64,000 nt of DNA, from the NCBI RefSeq assembly GCF_004798865.1, contig NW_025336236.1:1496865-1560864 (forward strand). The letters are read 5' to 3'. The translations under genes were made by a program, and so were the position numbers. How positions within the stretch are numbered: the stretch's first letter is position 1; each line of letters opens with the position of its first letter. The notes under the pieces are model-generated. The model made no database searches. It saw nothing but the letters and a program-made list of their open reading frames with translations, and was not told where the DNA came from. Of this stretch, positions 1-12,264 are shown in pieces. This DNA comes from Varanus komodoensis. Lineage: Eukaryota > Chordata > Lepidosauria > Squamata > Varanidae.

Positions 1-3000
1 CAGAATTAATGGGTCCTCATTTGGAATTCAGTGTTTCAGGCAACAAAATATGCTCAAGAATAGCTTTGCAAATTCAGTAAGACTGAGAACTGAAAGGTCT
101 TAAGGATTTGATAAAGTGTAATGCAGAAGAGGTTTTAGGAAAAAACAATTGACTGTTTACAAATAGTAAAAACTGTAGACTGGTTCAGTTGGAATGATCT
201 TGGTCCAGTAACACATGGAACAGCAGATTAGAAGAAGCCACAAACTACTTCCCTCCTTCCCTTTTGCTTACCACCTCCAACATCCTGCTTGTTAAACCAT
301 GGGTTCCCAAACTGTCTGCACTGGAAAACTGGTTTAAATGCTGCTTAAGGCAATACTTTTAAATTAATAGATAGGGAAGCCATAGGAAGCCATAGGATTC
401 TTCAGATTTTCAGATCCAAGGCTGGAAACAGACCTTTGACCCCAGAGCTGCGGAAAGGAGCACACATCCCCATCCTCGCTAGCAGCTGGTACAAAAAGAA
501 CCACAATGGCTGCTTCCCTGATATTGGGAAGTCAGTCTTGGAGAAGGCTACATGGGTACAGAGCATGGACAGGAACAGATGAGGATTGTCTCTGAAGTTT
601 CACAGGTGAATGGCCAAAAGCACTGTCTGGCTGAATTGCAGGGAAGTAGGGAGGTGAAGAATCCTCTGTTGCTCTTCCCTCTTGAATGCTGTGGACACAG
701 TCAATAGGCTAAATTAGGTTTCTAACTCCAAGACCAGTTTGTGGATGCTTCTTCACTGGACATATTTAAGTAAATACTGAACAGGCTTGGAATGCCTGAA
801 GTACAGAAAATTCAACCTCACAGCAGTGGACTGGACTCTCTAACTTGGATTCTGATCACACTAAGTTCAACTGAGGAATGTTTTTCACCCTTTGCCACTG
901 TAAATGAAAGACTTGGAAGTATGCAAAAATTCAAATAATGGTGATTATTATTATTATAGATAATGGCCATATGATTTTCAAAATAAAAGGTTCATTCTAC
1001 ATTTATTTAAAACACGCAGCATTATTTAAATTGCATGCACAACTGTTTTCTTTATTTTTCCTTACTTACATGTGTATGGTTTTACCTAATCTAACTTTAA
1101 AATGTACTGTGCCAATAGTAGTCTGACATGGAAAATGGTGAGCAACTAATGATTTTATTCCACATTTTTTCCTTAATTTGCCATACTTTGATCTGTCAGG
1201 AGTAACTGCTGAAGCACTGTTGATTTGCCTTCAGCCATGCCTATGTAGTGCTACATTGCCCTCTGGCCAACAATCAGAGCAAACAGATTCTCCTAACTTC
1301 TGCCTCACTGCATCTGTTCCAAGTGCTGCCATGCACAGCAAATTAGCATTTTTTTAAAAAAAAATATGAAACAGGTGTTCAGGTCAAGAGCTCCCATTTT
1401 TTAAAAAAATGTATTTTTATACATTCTTCTGCTGTTTTCATCCAGAACAAATATTAACCAGTGCTGTGCATTAAGTTTTAGTTAAGAATTTTTAGCTAAC
1501 TGTTCAGTTAACCAGCGCTGGAATTTTCAATGATCTTCTCAGGCATTTGTGAATGTGGGAGATATAGTCAGTTGAGGGCACCCATAAATATACTCATGAA
1601 AGATCAAAATGATGACAAAGAATGCTTTATTGTGCAAATTCAACACACATCATATTATTTAAAGATGTACTGAAATGCTATTTAATTAAATATGACTCAA
1701 TAGCAGAACGCACATTAGGCTTGAACATTAAAAATAGATCTACTGTAGGATTTTGCTCATCTTGAAACGCTCATTGCTGCTATGTATAAGCAAAGCATCT
1801 TATTTTATTTCTTGTAAAATTCTGAAGTGGACAGAAATGATCCCTTCCCTCAAGTGTTGGTGGCTTGAGCAGCACAAACATGAAAAGTAACAGTGCTAGT
1901 GAAAACTGAGATGCCAACAGCTCATTTTCACATCCCATATGCTGAATGTTGATGTACAGTGAAACCTACCAGCACTTGCATCATAGTAGTGTTCTGTGTG
2001 GAATAAGTATTACTAACAACATCCCCTGAAGGTGTTATTTTGTTTTTGTTTTTCAGTGGCATCTGTAGTAGACCATGATAGCATGGGGGACAGAAACTGG
2101 ATGTGTCAGACTCCATGAAATTATTTTTATCTCTGGCAAATTATTGGTACAAGTAACCAAAGACTTGGTTTGGCTTTGATTTCAGCAGCACCAATTAGAA
2201 CCCAATGGGGTACTTCCCAGAATCCCTTGATATTTCTTGTAGTTCTCTGGACATAACTCCCAGACCATGCCCTAACATCTGCTGCGACATGTTAAGAACT
2301 GTACTTTCCAGAATGTTCTTCACAGCCTAGGCAGCCACACCCTACCTATTTACACCATTCACATGCTGTCCCTAGTTATGTAGGTTTGCATTATGGGATG
2401 TAGCTCTGACATGGCCATAGATGTAGCTTAATGCCGTCAGTCTCTCAGTTTCCAAGGTACAGCAGTTCAACATTTTTATTTGAAATTCTGACTACTCCTG
2501 CTTCCTTTTTGACAGAACCTACTGGAAAATTCCTCTTGATTGCTTTGTTTTGTCGTGTGCTTTTACCCTCTTCTTGAAGACATGCTTGCACTGATTTTGG
2601 CTTTCATTTCTTTTTGAGTGAAGACATTGGTCTTGTTCATCACAGTCTGCTCTGGTTGATTTGACTCATTACTGGGCACAGATGTCCATGGTCATCTGCC
2701 TAGATAGTAACTAGTAGCTCAAGGTCAATGCTGTTCAAAATTCTCTCTCTCCCCACTTTCTTTTTAGTACACATTTTTGTAGAACCTCTTGGACCTCCCA
2801 ATTGCAGATGAAAAAGGTACTGCAAAATCCTTTTTAAAAAGGGTTTAAAAACAGAGTCTACCTGGCACATATCCTTTATTTTTAAAAACCCACACACTTC
2901 AGGAAAAAATCATTTTATCAAAACTTCTGTGCCAATCACTATAACTATACTTTTAGATATAAGATTTTCTTAGTTACATTCAAAAATTCCAGACATGCAA

Positions 3001-3160
3001 AGGAAACTCAAACCCAATTGTACCAGCACTTGAACACAATAGAATGCAGCTGCACATTCAGTGTTGACTTCATCCTCAGCTAGACCCTTGCCCTTCATGG
3101 CTTACTATGTCTAGTAGGGTTAGGATATCAGGCTGGGTTCACAAGGTCACAAACTCCTCC
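1..3160. other. Unique AT-rich DNA, no gene recognised
   Basis: No repeat family, RNA gene or convincing coding frame is recognised here. The short open frames carry no known motif. Two T6-7/A7-9 palindromic runs lie near 1350-1410. A stretch at about 2190-2410 has phrases such as TGTAGTTCTCTGG and CATAACTCCCAG that faintly recall the palindromic repeats found elsewhere in the window, but the match is too weak to call. Confidence 0.5.
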
Positions 3161-3164
3161 TTGA

Positions 3165-4235
3165 GAGCGGAAGTGAGCTGGCCACTTTAAAGGAGACAGT
3201 AACTAGGCTCTCTTGAAAAATCATAACCTGGATCCAGGCCACTGATGAGTGTTACTCTCCCAAGCAAGGTGCTGGCCAACTCAGGGCATTCTTGAATGAA
3301 ACAGAATACTGGATCTCTTTCCATTGGGCTTTAGACTTTGCTTTGGAGCAGAACTTCCTTGGTCTCCCTGTTGGAAGACCTCTGATGAGAGAGAGACATG
3401 GAACATGTGACCCTGTTGACTTTGGGCCCAATCCGCAGCTTTTGATAGCATTGCCCATAGTATCCTTCTGAATAGGCTGTAGGATTTGGGAATTGGAGGC
3501 ACTGAACTACAATGGTTCTGCTCCTATGTGGTTGATTCCAAAAGGTGGTTTAGGTCGTTACACTAAGTGTTACGATTATCCTAACATTATATTACATTTA
3601 TACCACGCCTTTCCTCCTTGTACAAGGAACCCAAGGCAGCTTGCAAGTGTTTCCTTCCTATTGGAGCAGATATAGCCTAGCCAAAGTTATCCATGCTATC
3701 GTAACCTCCTGGCTGGATTATTGCAAAGACAGTAGGGCTGTCTTTGAAAATGGTCCAGATACTTGAGCTGTTTCAAAAGAAGGCAGCAAGACTGTTAATG
3801 GGACTGACTGACAAGCTCATGTTAGGTTAGTACGTTGCCACCTCTACTTGTTCCACTCCATATCCAGTCCAGGTTACCCGAAGGATAAACATTCTTCATG
3901 CATTTCTACCCAGTCACTAAGATCAGCCTTTGTTTGGTACCCTTTGCCAAAGGAAAGAGATGGGTGGCTACTAAGAAGAGAGCTTTTTCTGTTGTGGTAC
4001 CCCAGTTGCAGAATATGCTTCTGAGAGCACATCTAAGACTTACCTGTGGTCCTAGGAATTGTAGTCTTGCATTTTTTGTTGTTGGCTTAAATACTTTTCT
4101 GTATTTTAAACCTTCATACTGCTGCCAGGATTTACTTTGGCTTTACTTCTATTTTATACCATAGTATAAAATTGGTACTTTAATCCTTTATGGTACATTT
4201 ATATTGGATTTTATGGTTTTAATTGTTTTGAGGCA
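3165..4235 (+). mobile_element. L2-clade LINE, 5'-truncated and decayed
   Basis: This is an old L2-type non-LTR retrotransposon. The first part (3230-3545) corresponds to the reverse-transcriptase core: a Leu-rich stretch, a decayed Leu-Asp-Leu-Ser-Ala-Ala-Phe-Asp region and the following Gly-Gly-Thr / Gln-Trp-Phe segment. From about 3690 it resumes with the 'vihaivtswldyck' region and the C-terminal 'RRAFS..VP.L.N' block typical of L2 ends. Several hundred bases expected between these parts are missing, and a minus-strand repeat tail sits in the gap. Many stops and shifts show it is long dead. Confidence 0.7.
3590..3660 (-). repeat. Short minus-strand retroelement tail inside L2
   Basis: Read on the minus strand this is a hairpin-like tail: a GCTGCCTTGGG arm, then a short loop, then GGAAAGGCGTGGTATAAATG. 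It is the same kind of 3' tail seen on the SINEs and L2 copies of this window. It separates the two halves of the surrounding L2 copy, so it is probably a short nested insertion. Confidence 0.4.
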
Positions 4236-4299
4236 CAGAGAGAGTTTCAGTTATTGGGCAGTACAGAAATGTAACAGACAGACACACGGACACACAGAC

Positions 4300-4303
<4 letters not shown>

Positions 4304-4351
<48 letters not shown>
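4304..4351. repeat. (GA)n microsatellite
   Basis: About 24 uninterrupted AG dinucleotides, preceded at 4275-4302 by an imperfect ACAGACA / ACACGGACA stretch. The 92-codon minus-strand frame across it is a by-product (runs of Ser-Leu). Perfect arrays of this length are usually polymorphic. Confidence 0.95.
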
Positions 4352-4353
<2 letters not shown>

Positions 4354-5300
4354 CCTTCAGACAGGAGAGCTTCTCACCCAAATAGCTTAGTGAGGACTTA
4401 GCATGCCTAGCTGGCATGGAGCACTGATAGCGGTGGTGGTGATGGTGGGAGGAATGGAAAAACAGCAAGCCATGAACAGAAACTATCAACTCCCATTTCT
4501 CTCTTCTAATAATCAGTTTGGGCAATACCTATCAATTTTGCAGTGTGAGAGAGTCACCTTAAAATAAGATAGTCATTTCTGCATCCTTAAGGAACTACCC
4601 AGATATGTTTAAATGTATTTTTATTCTAAGGAACAACAACAACAACACTATCATGATGCCAGTTATGTACCTTGGCATTTCTCAAATTTTATGGAATCTT
4701 GAAGATATTTGAGCAAATGTCTGCAGTGGGTGTTCAATGAAGTGGTCTATTTTAAGTCCCTAATAACTTGTAAGAGTGAGTATTAATACAGGTAATCACT
4801 CAGATCAGAGCGATAGTTACAAAAATGTTTAAACTGGGTTAAAACATGCTCATCCTTCAAAAGAATTCAAAAGTGAAGTTTCAGGGAAAAGGCCTGCCCT
4901 TCCAATAATAAAGTGCTCATCATATGTTCTTGCTGAATAGATTTTGGGAGACATATTCTTCTGGAAGTTAAAAATGAACAAAGACCCATCCATTATTAAG
5001 TATCTGTCAGGAGGCATGAATTGTCGAGGGCATCAACTGAGCCATATGACATCAAATGGCAGAGCATTCCTGCCATCTTTCAGACATGGTAAAAATTCAG
5101 TATATTTGTTTTGTTTAGTTCATCTGCAAGTAGTAGTAGGTCCTAATTTAATTTAAGAGAAGACACACTTTCCCCAGTTTGAAAATACAATTGCTCTTCA
5201 ACATCAGATATTGCCCAACTTCAGTGAAGTTTGGGTGCATATTTTGGATTTTGGAATATTGCAACTATATCTTCTTAATATTTTGAGGGAAGGCTGTGTA
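4352..5300. other. Unique AT-rich DNA, no feature seen
   Basis: Apart from a short (CAA)n run near 4630-4646 nothing is recognised. The frames present are short and motif-free. Confidence 0.5.
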
Positions 5301-5304
5301 TATG

Positions 5305-5426
5305 TGTATCCAGAGAGCTTGGGACCCTCTAGATATACAACTCCCACCAGCCCTAACCAGCATAGTCAGTAGTAAAGTATGATGGGAATTGTAGGACAAA
5401 ACACCTTGAAGGCCACAAGTTCTCCA
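5305..5426 (+). mobile_element. Palindromic short repeat (MITE-like), ACAACTCCCA family
   Basis: The two arms are inverted copies. The left arm has a decayed CCCTCTAGAT...ACAACTCCCACCAGCC and the right arm has GATGGGAATTGTAGGACAA...CCTTGAAGGCC. This matches a palindromic repeat remembered as very common in lizards and snakes, with arms reading 'ACTACAACTCCCATCA' and 'TGATGGGAGTTGTAGT'. The structure suggests a non-autonomous DNA element or palindrome-forming SINE. No transposase is present. Partial copies occur at 11645, 50578 and 63919. Confidence 0.6.
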
Positions 5427-5482
5427 TGCCTGGATTAGATTATCTCCAAGGTGACTTCCAACTCTGTGTAATGCTATTCTTC
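5427..5482 (+). mobile_element. CR1-clade LINE 3' tip
   Basis: The phrase 'ggattagattatctccaaggt / gacttccaactctgtg' is a decayed form of the CR1 3' end (GGTTGGACTAGATGACCTC...CTTCCAACTCTATGATTC). Only the last about 55 bases remain, directly abutting the palindromic repeat. Severe 5' truncation is normal for CR1. Confidence 0.5.
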
Positions 5483-5539
5483 TTATTTGTCCCAAAGGAT
5501 TAATTATGCAGCCCGGGATTCAACACTATCTATGGAAGT

Positions 5540-6100
5540 CCCATAAACTGCTAGAAGAGCTTTTTACCAGCTTCTGCTGGCTCAACAACTGTGCTCCTAT
5601 CTAGAGAAAGTTGGCGTAACTACAGAAACTCTTTGCTTGGTTATATCCAGATCAGTTAGATGACTACATCATGCGCTATGTAGGTTTATCTTTGATAAAA
5701 CTGCTGCTGGTACAGAATGTGGCAGCTAGAACACTTGCGGGAGCTAAATGTTCAGATTCTATTGCTCGTATTCTTTATTGCTTATAAATTTCCAGGCTAC
5801 TTCAAAGTACTGGTTTTGGCATTTAAATCCTAGATGTTTTTGGACCGTGCTAACCAAAGGACAGCCCACACCTGAAAGGACCTGCCCAAGCACTGAGATC
5901 AGAGGCTGTCATCTCCAGCCCGCCAGCAAGAGCCTTCAGAATGGCAGGTACTAAGGACACAGCTTTCTCCGTGAGGGCTTCTCACAGCTTTTGAATTGCC
6001 TTCCCATGGAAATGAGCATGGCCTCATCACAGCTGCCTTTCAACATTCCCACACAGCTGTGGACCCCGAAGACACATTTCTGAAGTCTGCATTAGATGCT
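5540..6100 (+). mobile_element. L2-clade LINE fragment, C-terminal half
   Basis: The segment follows the L2 ORF2 thumb and C-terminal layout. It has a Leu/Arg-rich 'LR.LRPYL' equivalent, then 'LLVQNVAAR.LAGA' (5707-5745), then 'FQATSKYWFWHLNP', a decayed 'FKVLVLTFKSL', then a 'GHSFLREGFSQL.NCLPME' block equal to the L2 RAFS..LWN.LP motif. Both ends are ragged and stops are frequent, so it is old. Downstream at 6232-6248 the phrase TCTATGATTCTATGAC resembles a CR1 tail, so part of the 3' sequence may belong to a different element. Confidence 0.6.
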
Positions 6101-6499
6101 TAAAAGCCATTAGCTGCCATTGCTGCTGGGTGTGTGTTGAGTAGTCATGTGTATATTAACATCTTTGTAATAGTGTGAGATGCTCTGAAAGGTGCATTAA
6201 GAACCTTTAAAATAAATACTTAAACAACAATCGTCTATGATTCTATGACTAAGCAATATACAGTGAACAAAGGAATAAAAACAAATGCCATTCTTGCCAC
6301 TTACTGAATTAGCACTGCTATCTTGCCTGGGTCTGAACAAGAGAAAGGCATTTTTCTTATGGACTACCACTTATAGAATGGTTTTTGGCAGCGCTGGTTT
6401 CCTCCACGCAGAAGTCTCAGAGACACTTTTCAATTTATAACTATTTTTCTCTGGCAGTCTTAGATTAATTTTTCCCTTCCATCCTCTCATGTTTAATAC

Positions 6500-6745
6500 T
6501 TTTTGACACAGATAGTCTGATGCTACCCAGGTTTGATTGGACTACCAAATCTATTAATCCAATTCCTTTCCTGCCTCAGGGAGCCATTAGATTTAATGAG
6601 GCAGTCATCATCACATACTTGAGTCACACTGGCAATGGGCTTCCTGATAATTGGATTAGTAGAATATTCCAGGATTCACTCTTCATTTGCATATTTATAT
6701 ATGAGCTGTTTTGCTCTGATGTATACCTTGTATGGAGCGTAGCTT
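6500..6745. promoter_or_regulatory. Candidate cis-regulatory block with paired TAATCC sites
   Basis: This is non-repetitive sequence with an imperfect inverted repeat. CTATTAATCCAATT at 6551-6564 pairs with AATTGGATTAGTAG at 6649-6662 (13 of 14 complementary). TAATCC/GGATTA is the core bound by K50 homeodomain proteins of the OTX/PITX/GSC type. A perfect octamer ATTTGCAT (POU site) lies at 6685-6692. Regulatory function is inferred from motif grouping only; conservation was not tested. Confidence 0.25.
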
Positions 6746-7044
6746 CAGAAGCAAGTTCTATTTATATAGGGTAATATTGGCATGATTTTATCTTGGGCAG
6801 CAAAGTTATTTCAGATAACTAGGGTACATGCAGCTAAGTCGGGTCTCTTAATAGTGCTCTTCCAGCATGAAATGCAAATGACAAGGACAGAAGGAAAGGC
6901 ATTCTGGGTGGCTCTTGATTTCAGGATGATAATTCTTTTGGCAGCTCAGAAAGACAGAGCTGAATCCCTTCTGGAAGCAGTGCAAGCTGTATCTCTCTAC
7001 CCTACCTAACAGGTATTAGTTGCTTGAACAGTAAGAAGTTTGTT

Positions 7045-7242
7045 TTTTGTTTATTTTTTCTATTTATATCCCACCTTTTCTCTTTTAAGGCACTCAGTGT
7101 CCTTCTCTTCTCAATACTATCCTCACAACAACAACAACCCTGTATAGTAAGTTAGACTGAAAGTCAGTGAAAGTCAGCAAGTGAGATTTGTGGCCAAGTG
7201 GAGACTAGATCCTTGATCTCCCTGATACACTACACAATTGTG
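7045..7242 (-). mobile_element. tRNA-derived SINE relic
   Basis: Minus-strand copy read tail to head: 'ttatatcccacctttt', then 'cctcacaacaacaacaaccctg', then 'gtggccaagtggagactagatcc', then the head side. The order and wording match the better SINE copies at 23657 and 58640. The Pol III boxes are too decayed to read. Confidence 0.55.
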
Positions 7243-7244
7243 GC

Positions 7245-8670
7245 TTTGTTTATAAACATGTGTTTTAACAGTCATTTTAAACACTGAGATAGTCCTGAGA
7301 TATATCCAAATACAAAATTATTTTAAAAGAAAAAATGCCTGTTTTGCTCAGGCCATAGTTACCAAGAAGTCATTTGGAAGGAGCTGTACTTACTAGAAGG
7401 GCAGGCTAGAGCCATGACCTCCAGTACAAGAAGTCAGTCTAGAATTCTCTTCTTGAATTCACCCAAGAAGAGATGTTGTCTCAGCAAAACGCAGAAGACT
7501 TCTGAGGCATTAAGAAGCCTCATGGATTAGGCATGGTGTTAACTCCACTGCCTCTGAGCAGCTGCCTGGGCAGCCAATTCTGCTGCCACTAGTAGGGTCG
7601 AAGAATGAATCAGAAAGAGTTTGGATTCAGAAAGCCATGTGCTTTGTTTGGGAAACTAATGGATGAAGGTTCAATAGAAGATGGCCCCTCCATGTTGGTG
7701 TGACCAAACTCAGTGTCACAAAAATAATGTTCGAGCATCCAGATGCTTTTGTACCTGCACCTGCCCTTGTCACTGCACCGTTTTGGTCTGTAAGGATAGC
7801 TCTGTTGACACTCTATAGGCTTTCTGTATCATAGGAGCTCATGTGGATGGCATACATATGCACTGGTCTTACCTAAGAGTAAAGGAACTGTAGGAATATT
7901 CCTAGTAAGCAGTGTGGTGAGGTCAGCCAGTTAAGTGCATCTTCCTAGTTATAAAATTCCCATATAGTGGTGGAAGCAACTTTTGTGCATCTCTACTATT
8001 AAATTGGTCCACAGTATCAACATGGTAGCAATCTTGTTCTTCTGAAATTTATAGGTTCTTTACTATTTATCACATCCAAGGCAATGTTGCAAAAGGTCAC
8101 AAAACAATCTCTTTTATTGGCTTTTAGGGACTTATCATGAAAGTACAATATTCAAGACTCTTGTCTTCCTGGAATAGGAGATTACTAAGTAAACAGTCAA
8201 AAGGAGTCAAATAATGTAGCACTCCCCTTAGAATGGGCAGGAAATAAATCACTTTCACACCCTCTCCCTGTTCTTGTAGGAATGGCCTCTCATGGTCTCA
8301 AAACCTGCAATAATAATCCATTCCTGAATTTCAGTATGACTCCCTTTTGCTTTGGTCAACAGGAAAATGCTCAAGCATTCCCTGATACCAGAAAATAGTT
8401 GAATAGGTGCACATGCTCCTATTCTGAACTTCAACCTTCTTGAAGTTCAGTTCACATCATTCATGCTCTGAAATGTGTCTTCTTTCTTTCTGATTTGAAA
8501 AAGCATGTTTAAAGGCACAATTTTTTCAATTGAAAATGCCCAAAGGCAAAAGTATGAAAATGCAGGTTTTAATGAGGCGATGCTCACGTTTCTGAAAGTG
8601 CACCAGATGAGAGGGACCCAAGTAAAGGTGCTTCCTCACAAGAGAGAAACATTGAGAGCAGATGGGTCTA
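7245..8670. other. Unique DNA, no feature seen
   Basis: No repeat family, RNA gene or protein motif is recognised. The frames present are short and without motifs. Confidence 0.45.
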
Positions 8671-8674
8671 ACTT

Positions 8675-8946
8675 CCCGGGAGCTGGTGCTCAAGCCATTT
8701 TGGAAAGGATCACACTCCCTCTGAGGAGTAGCTTTACAGAGCGGGTCTGCTCCTAGACTCAGCTTTGTGAAGGTCTTATTGGCAGGGAGTACCTTTTGTG
8801 AACCTCAGCTGGACCTCCAGCTGCAACCATTTCTGGCTGGAGATAATCTAGCCACAGTGACCAGTAATTTATTAAATGGATTAGTGGAACATGCTACAAA
8901 AAATGTAATTTCAGAGGGGAAGGCTTTCTCTGTTGTTGTGCCTTGA
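8675..8946 (+). mobile_element. L2-clade LINE fragment
   Basis: The segment matches the part of L2 ORF2 just after the RT palm. It has a 'LTLPLRSSFTERVCS'-like stretch, then 'PQLDLQLQPFLAGDNLATVT', where L2 copies usually read 'LRPFLE..DLATVTHAL'. The frame then jumps to GKAFSVVVP, the decayed RAFSVAAP motif. The intervening thumb region is deleted. The copy ends exactly where the 44-bp tandem array starts. Confidence 0.55.
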
Positions 8947-9060
8947 CACCTAATTTAATATATCTTTTGGTATTTAATATGTCCTCATGGCACCTAATTT
9001 AATTTATCTTTTGGTATTTAATATGTCCTCATGGCACCTAATTTAATATATCTTTTGGTG
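8947..9060 (+). repeat. 44-bp tandem repeat, 2.6 copies
   Basis: Units begin CACCTAATTTAAT and end GTCCTCATGG at 8947-8990 and 8991-9034, with a partial third at 9035-9060. The first two differ at about one base, so duplication was recent or has been homogenised. The array abuts the end of an L2 fragment, and the unit may derive from L2 3'-UTR sequence. Confidence 0.9.
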
Positions 9061-12000
9061 GCAAACTATGAAAAATACTTCATAGTTTGCAGAACCTCTC
9101 AGTCTGTTTTGTCCCTGAGGTCATAATTGAAAAAGTTACTGTTGCCTTCCTTCATGGCTGTTGGATATAGATTTACTGGATACTATCAATTAAAATAATA
9201 AATTATTTTATTGTATATCACCCAGGAATCTTGTGTGATAAAGGCAGTACACATATGTTTCAGAAATAAATACATAGATACAGTGTAAGTCCATTTATTG
9301 CAATTGGCTAGTATTAGGCTCACTATTCCACTCAGAAATGGATTCTCCTTCCTTGTTTTTCCATAATGCAAAGTAACTATTGTATTACTGATTGCAGTAA
9401 AAAAGATTATGATGAGAGAAATAAATGTTCTTATCTTCAGTAGCTCTTGTTTTCCTGAAGTCATGGGCCTCAGCAGAGGTTTATTATAAGACTAACTTAT
9501 CTTTGTCTATTGATTAGACCATTAACCACTTACTTTGCTTTAAACACTTATGATTCCTGATTGCAACAGTCTAGTCCAAGGACACCCTGAAGAACCACAA
9601 ACAGAGATAGGGCCAAGAATTATGAAGTGAATTGAGCCATTTTAGACAAGTCCACTATATTTGGTAATATACTCTGCTCATTTAAGTTAGAAGAAGAAGG
9701 AAGTCAGAAAATGGGGTAGCATAATAGCATTAGAAGAGTGTAATGCAGTTTCATATTAACAGAACATTGGAAGAATACCCACAAATTCACTTAGAATTTC
9801 TGAATCTCAAAGGTGTACAAAGTCTGCCATTGAATAGTAAAGCTTAAGATTTATCAATGATGATTCAGCATCAACTACTTGTATTTATCCTTAATGATTC
9901 AACAACCACTAACCCTTGCCCCAAGCCAAGAGCAGAAATGCTGAAAGACATTTCAAGAAAAGATAAATCTGAATTTCTTTAAAAGCAAGGTAGAGTTTGT
10001 GTAACTTACTTGAAGGCATTGTCCTCACATTTCTTTCAGCACTAAATGTTTTTATTGCTCTTCATAAAAATGACACAAAATAAAATGACAGAAAAACCTT
10101 GTTGACCAGAAAAGCAGCAGATGCAGCTCTTCAGAGAAGGTGCCTTCAGCCAAAAGCTTAGTTAAGGGGTCTTTCCTTAGAACCAGTCACAGTAGGAGAA
10201 GGATTTTCCAGACTACCACCCATAACACAGGTAATCTTCCAGGACACTCCGTCCTCAAATGCCTAGTTTTGAGGAAGTATCACCTGACCCAGGCTTTTGG
10301 TCCTGCCAGGACAGGAATCTGCTTTTTCAGGTCAGACAAAAGAATCCAGTCTGTTCCATGTCATTTTCTCCTACTTTTACCTACAATTCCATTCTGTTTC
10401 TGCATTAATCTGTATAGTTGAGAATTTTGATTCAGCTTGTTTGATAAGAATTGACCATAATTCACACATTTCTTCATATTTGTTGGCTCCAAAATTGACT
10501 CAGATGTGGAATAGTATACAAATTCTATAAATAAACATTTGGGAAGGAAATAACTTGAATTTAAAAAACGAATAAAAACAGAAAGCCCAATGCTGGTGAA
10601 AGCAAAACCAGCAACACTGTCTATCCCTAATATAAAAGAATTAGCACCTCTATACTAATGACAGGTGCTTTTTAAAAACCTGGGATAGATGGCAAGCATA
10701 TGTGTTAGACTTTAATTGGTAATTGAAATACACAAATGCTGATGGAACACCATGGTAGTTCAGTTAGGATGTCCCTGGCAGTAAGTCAAAGTAGCAGTTT
10801 CTAATTGAACATCCTCTAAGTGCCAGCAGAGCTTTGACAATAAAGCATCTACAGCAGCATGTGTTTTTGCTGCTTTTAACATTATCCCTGAGCTGGAACC
10901 ATCATCCTGTTCTGAGATTAAATCTGTAAGGATTGTATGGAGAAGGGTCAGAAGGAAGGCCTTGCCCAGCTAATCTAACACTCAGTGGCATGAAGCCTGT
11001 GAGAGCCAATAGGCTGTTGGTATTCTGCAGTGCATCTTATACCCTTAAGTAGAAGTGAAATATGATCCAGAAGATAATGACTGAATAAACAAATAAAAAA
11101 GTGTTCCAGCGGGGCGGGTGGGAGGTATATGGCTTGGAACATCGCTAATGGCCAACTTCACTGCATTACACCAGGGAGCTGAGGCTGAATAAAATATGTT
11201 TAGCCTGGATCTGAACTGCCAGCCTCCACCCTTTGATTAAAAATAAAAACCGTTGTATCATGACATTCAGCTTCCTCAAATCTACAGCCCTGATGAAAAA
11301 GCATTTTATAGAGCACCACACTGCATTACATTTCAGACATAATGTGTTATGCCTAGTTTTCTCCTATGTAAATGGGTGTTGTAAATGATTGTTTGCATGC
11401 AGCTTGATATCCCTTATGAAATATTATGGAGAAATAAATAAAAGATGAAAGCTGCAAAATATATTGCTTAACCAATACTAGGCACTGGAGTCGCTAATGA
11501 AAAAGTGCTGAATCATTATCTGGGAGCTGGCATAATTTCAGATTCATAACTTCCACAATTTTATGCCTGCAGCCTACTAGGAAGGGTACATCACTGCAGA
11601 AGTAAGAGTGCTTTTACAACTCAAAGGAATGGAGTTATGATACAGACATGGGATCCTTCAGATGTTCTAGACTGCAGCTCCCATTAAGCCCAGCCAGAAA
11701 GGGCTTGGCATAAATCAATCAGTGAAGAGTGAAAAAGGAGATAATGGAGGTTGAAGGAAGATTAAAGATAAGCTCGTTAAAAGTAGTGTATGAACAGTAT
11801 TAGCATGCTTATGATTGAATTTGCTTACAATTTCAGCAGCTTAAAAAATGGTCCTCAACTCTGCAGAATCCACAGTTTGAATGCAAAGAAATCAAAAGTA
11901 ATTGAAAACTGTTTTAGATTTCTCTTGTATCTTATTTGTAAGTAAAATAAGCACAAAAACATTGACTCAAACCCAGAATTCTCTGATTTTTCTTCTTCTT

Positions 12001-12264
12001 TGAATATATTTTTTAAAAGGCTTCCATTTCTATCTAACTGAATGGGCATGGTCAAAAACAAACAAACCAGTAGAAACACTGATTTGTACCTTGTTGATGA
12101 AATGGGGGGAAGCAAAGGGTGGAAATACATAACTGAAGCTTATTAATAGAAACTGTGTTAGGGTAGAACTGTATTAACATTTGCTTAATTATCTCTAGCA
12201 AAAACCCTCATCTGACTATTACCCATCTTCTGTCACATTTAGGCTGCTAGTTGATGGAATAGGA
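9061..12264. other. Unique DNA with a conserved-looking stretch near 11.3-11.6 kb
   Basis: No gene is recognised. Around 11330-11600 the sequence is repeat-free and rich in TAAT, GCATGC and AAATAAATAAA-type words, the texture seen in vertebrate conserved non-coding elements; no comparison was possible. At 11645-11715 there is a half copy of the ACAACTCCCA palindromic repeat (GACTGCAGCTCCCATTAAGCC). Confidence 0.35.
11645..11715 (+). mobile_element. Partial ACAACTCCCA palindromic repeat
   Basis: Reads GGGATCCTTCAGATGTTCTAG, then ACTGCAGCTCCCATTAAGCCCAG (shown in pieces), which corresponds to the left arm of the family, 'CCCTCCAGATGTT..GGACTACAACTCCCATCAGCC'. The right arm is missing or unrecognisable. 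Confidence 0.45.
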
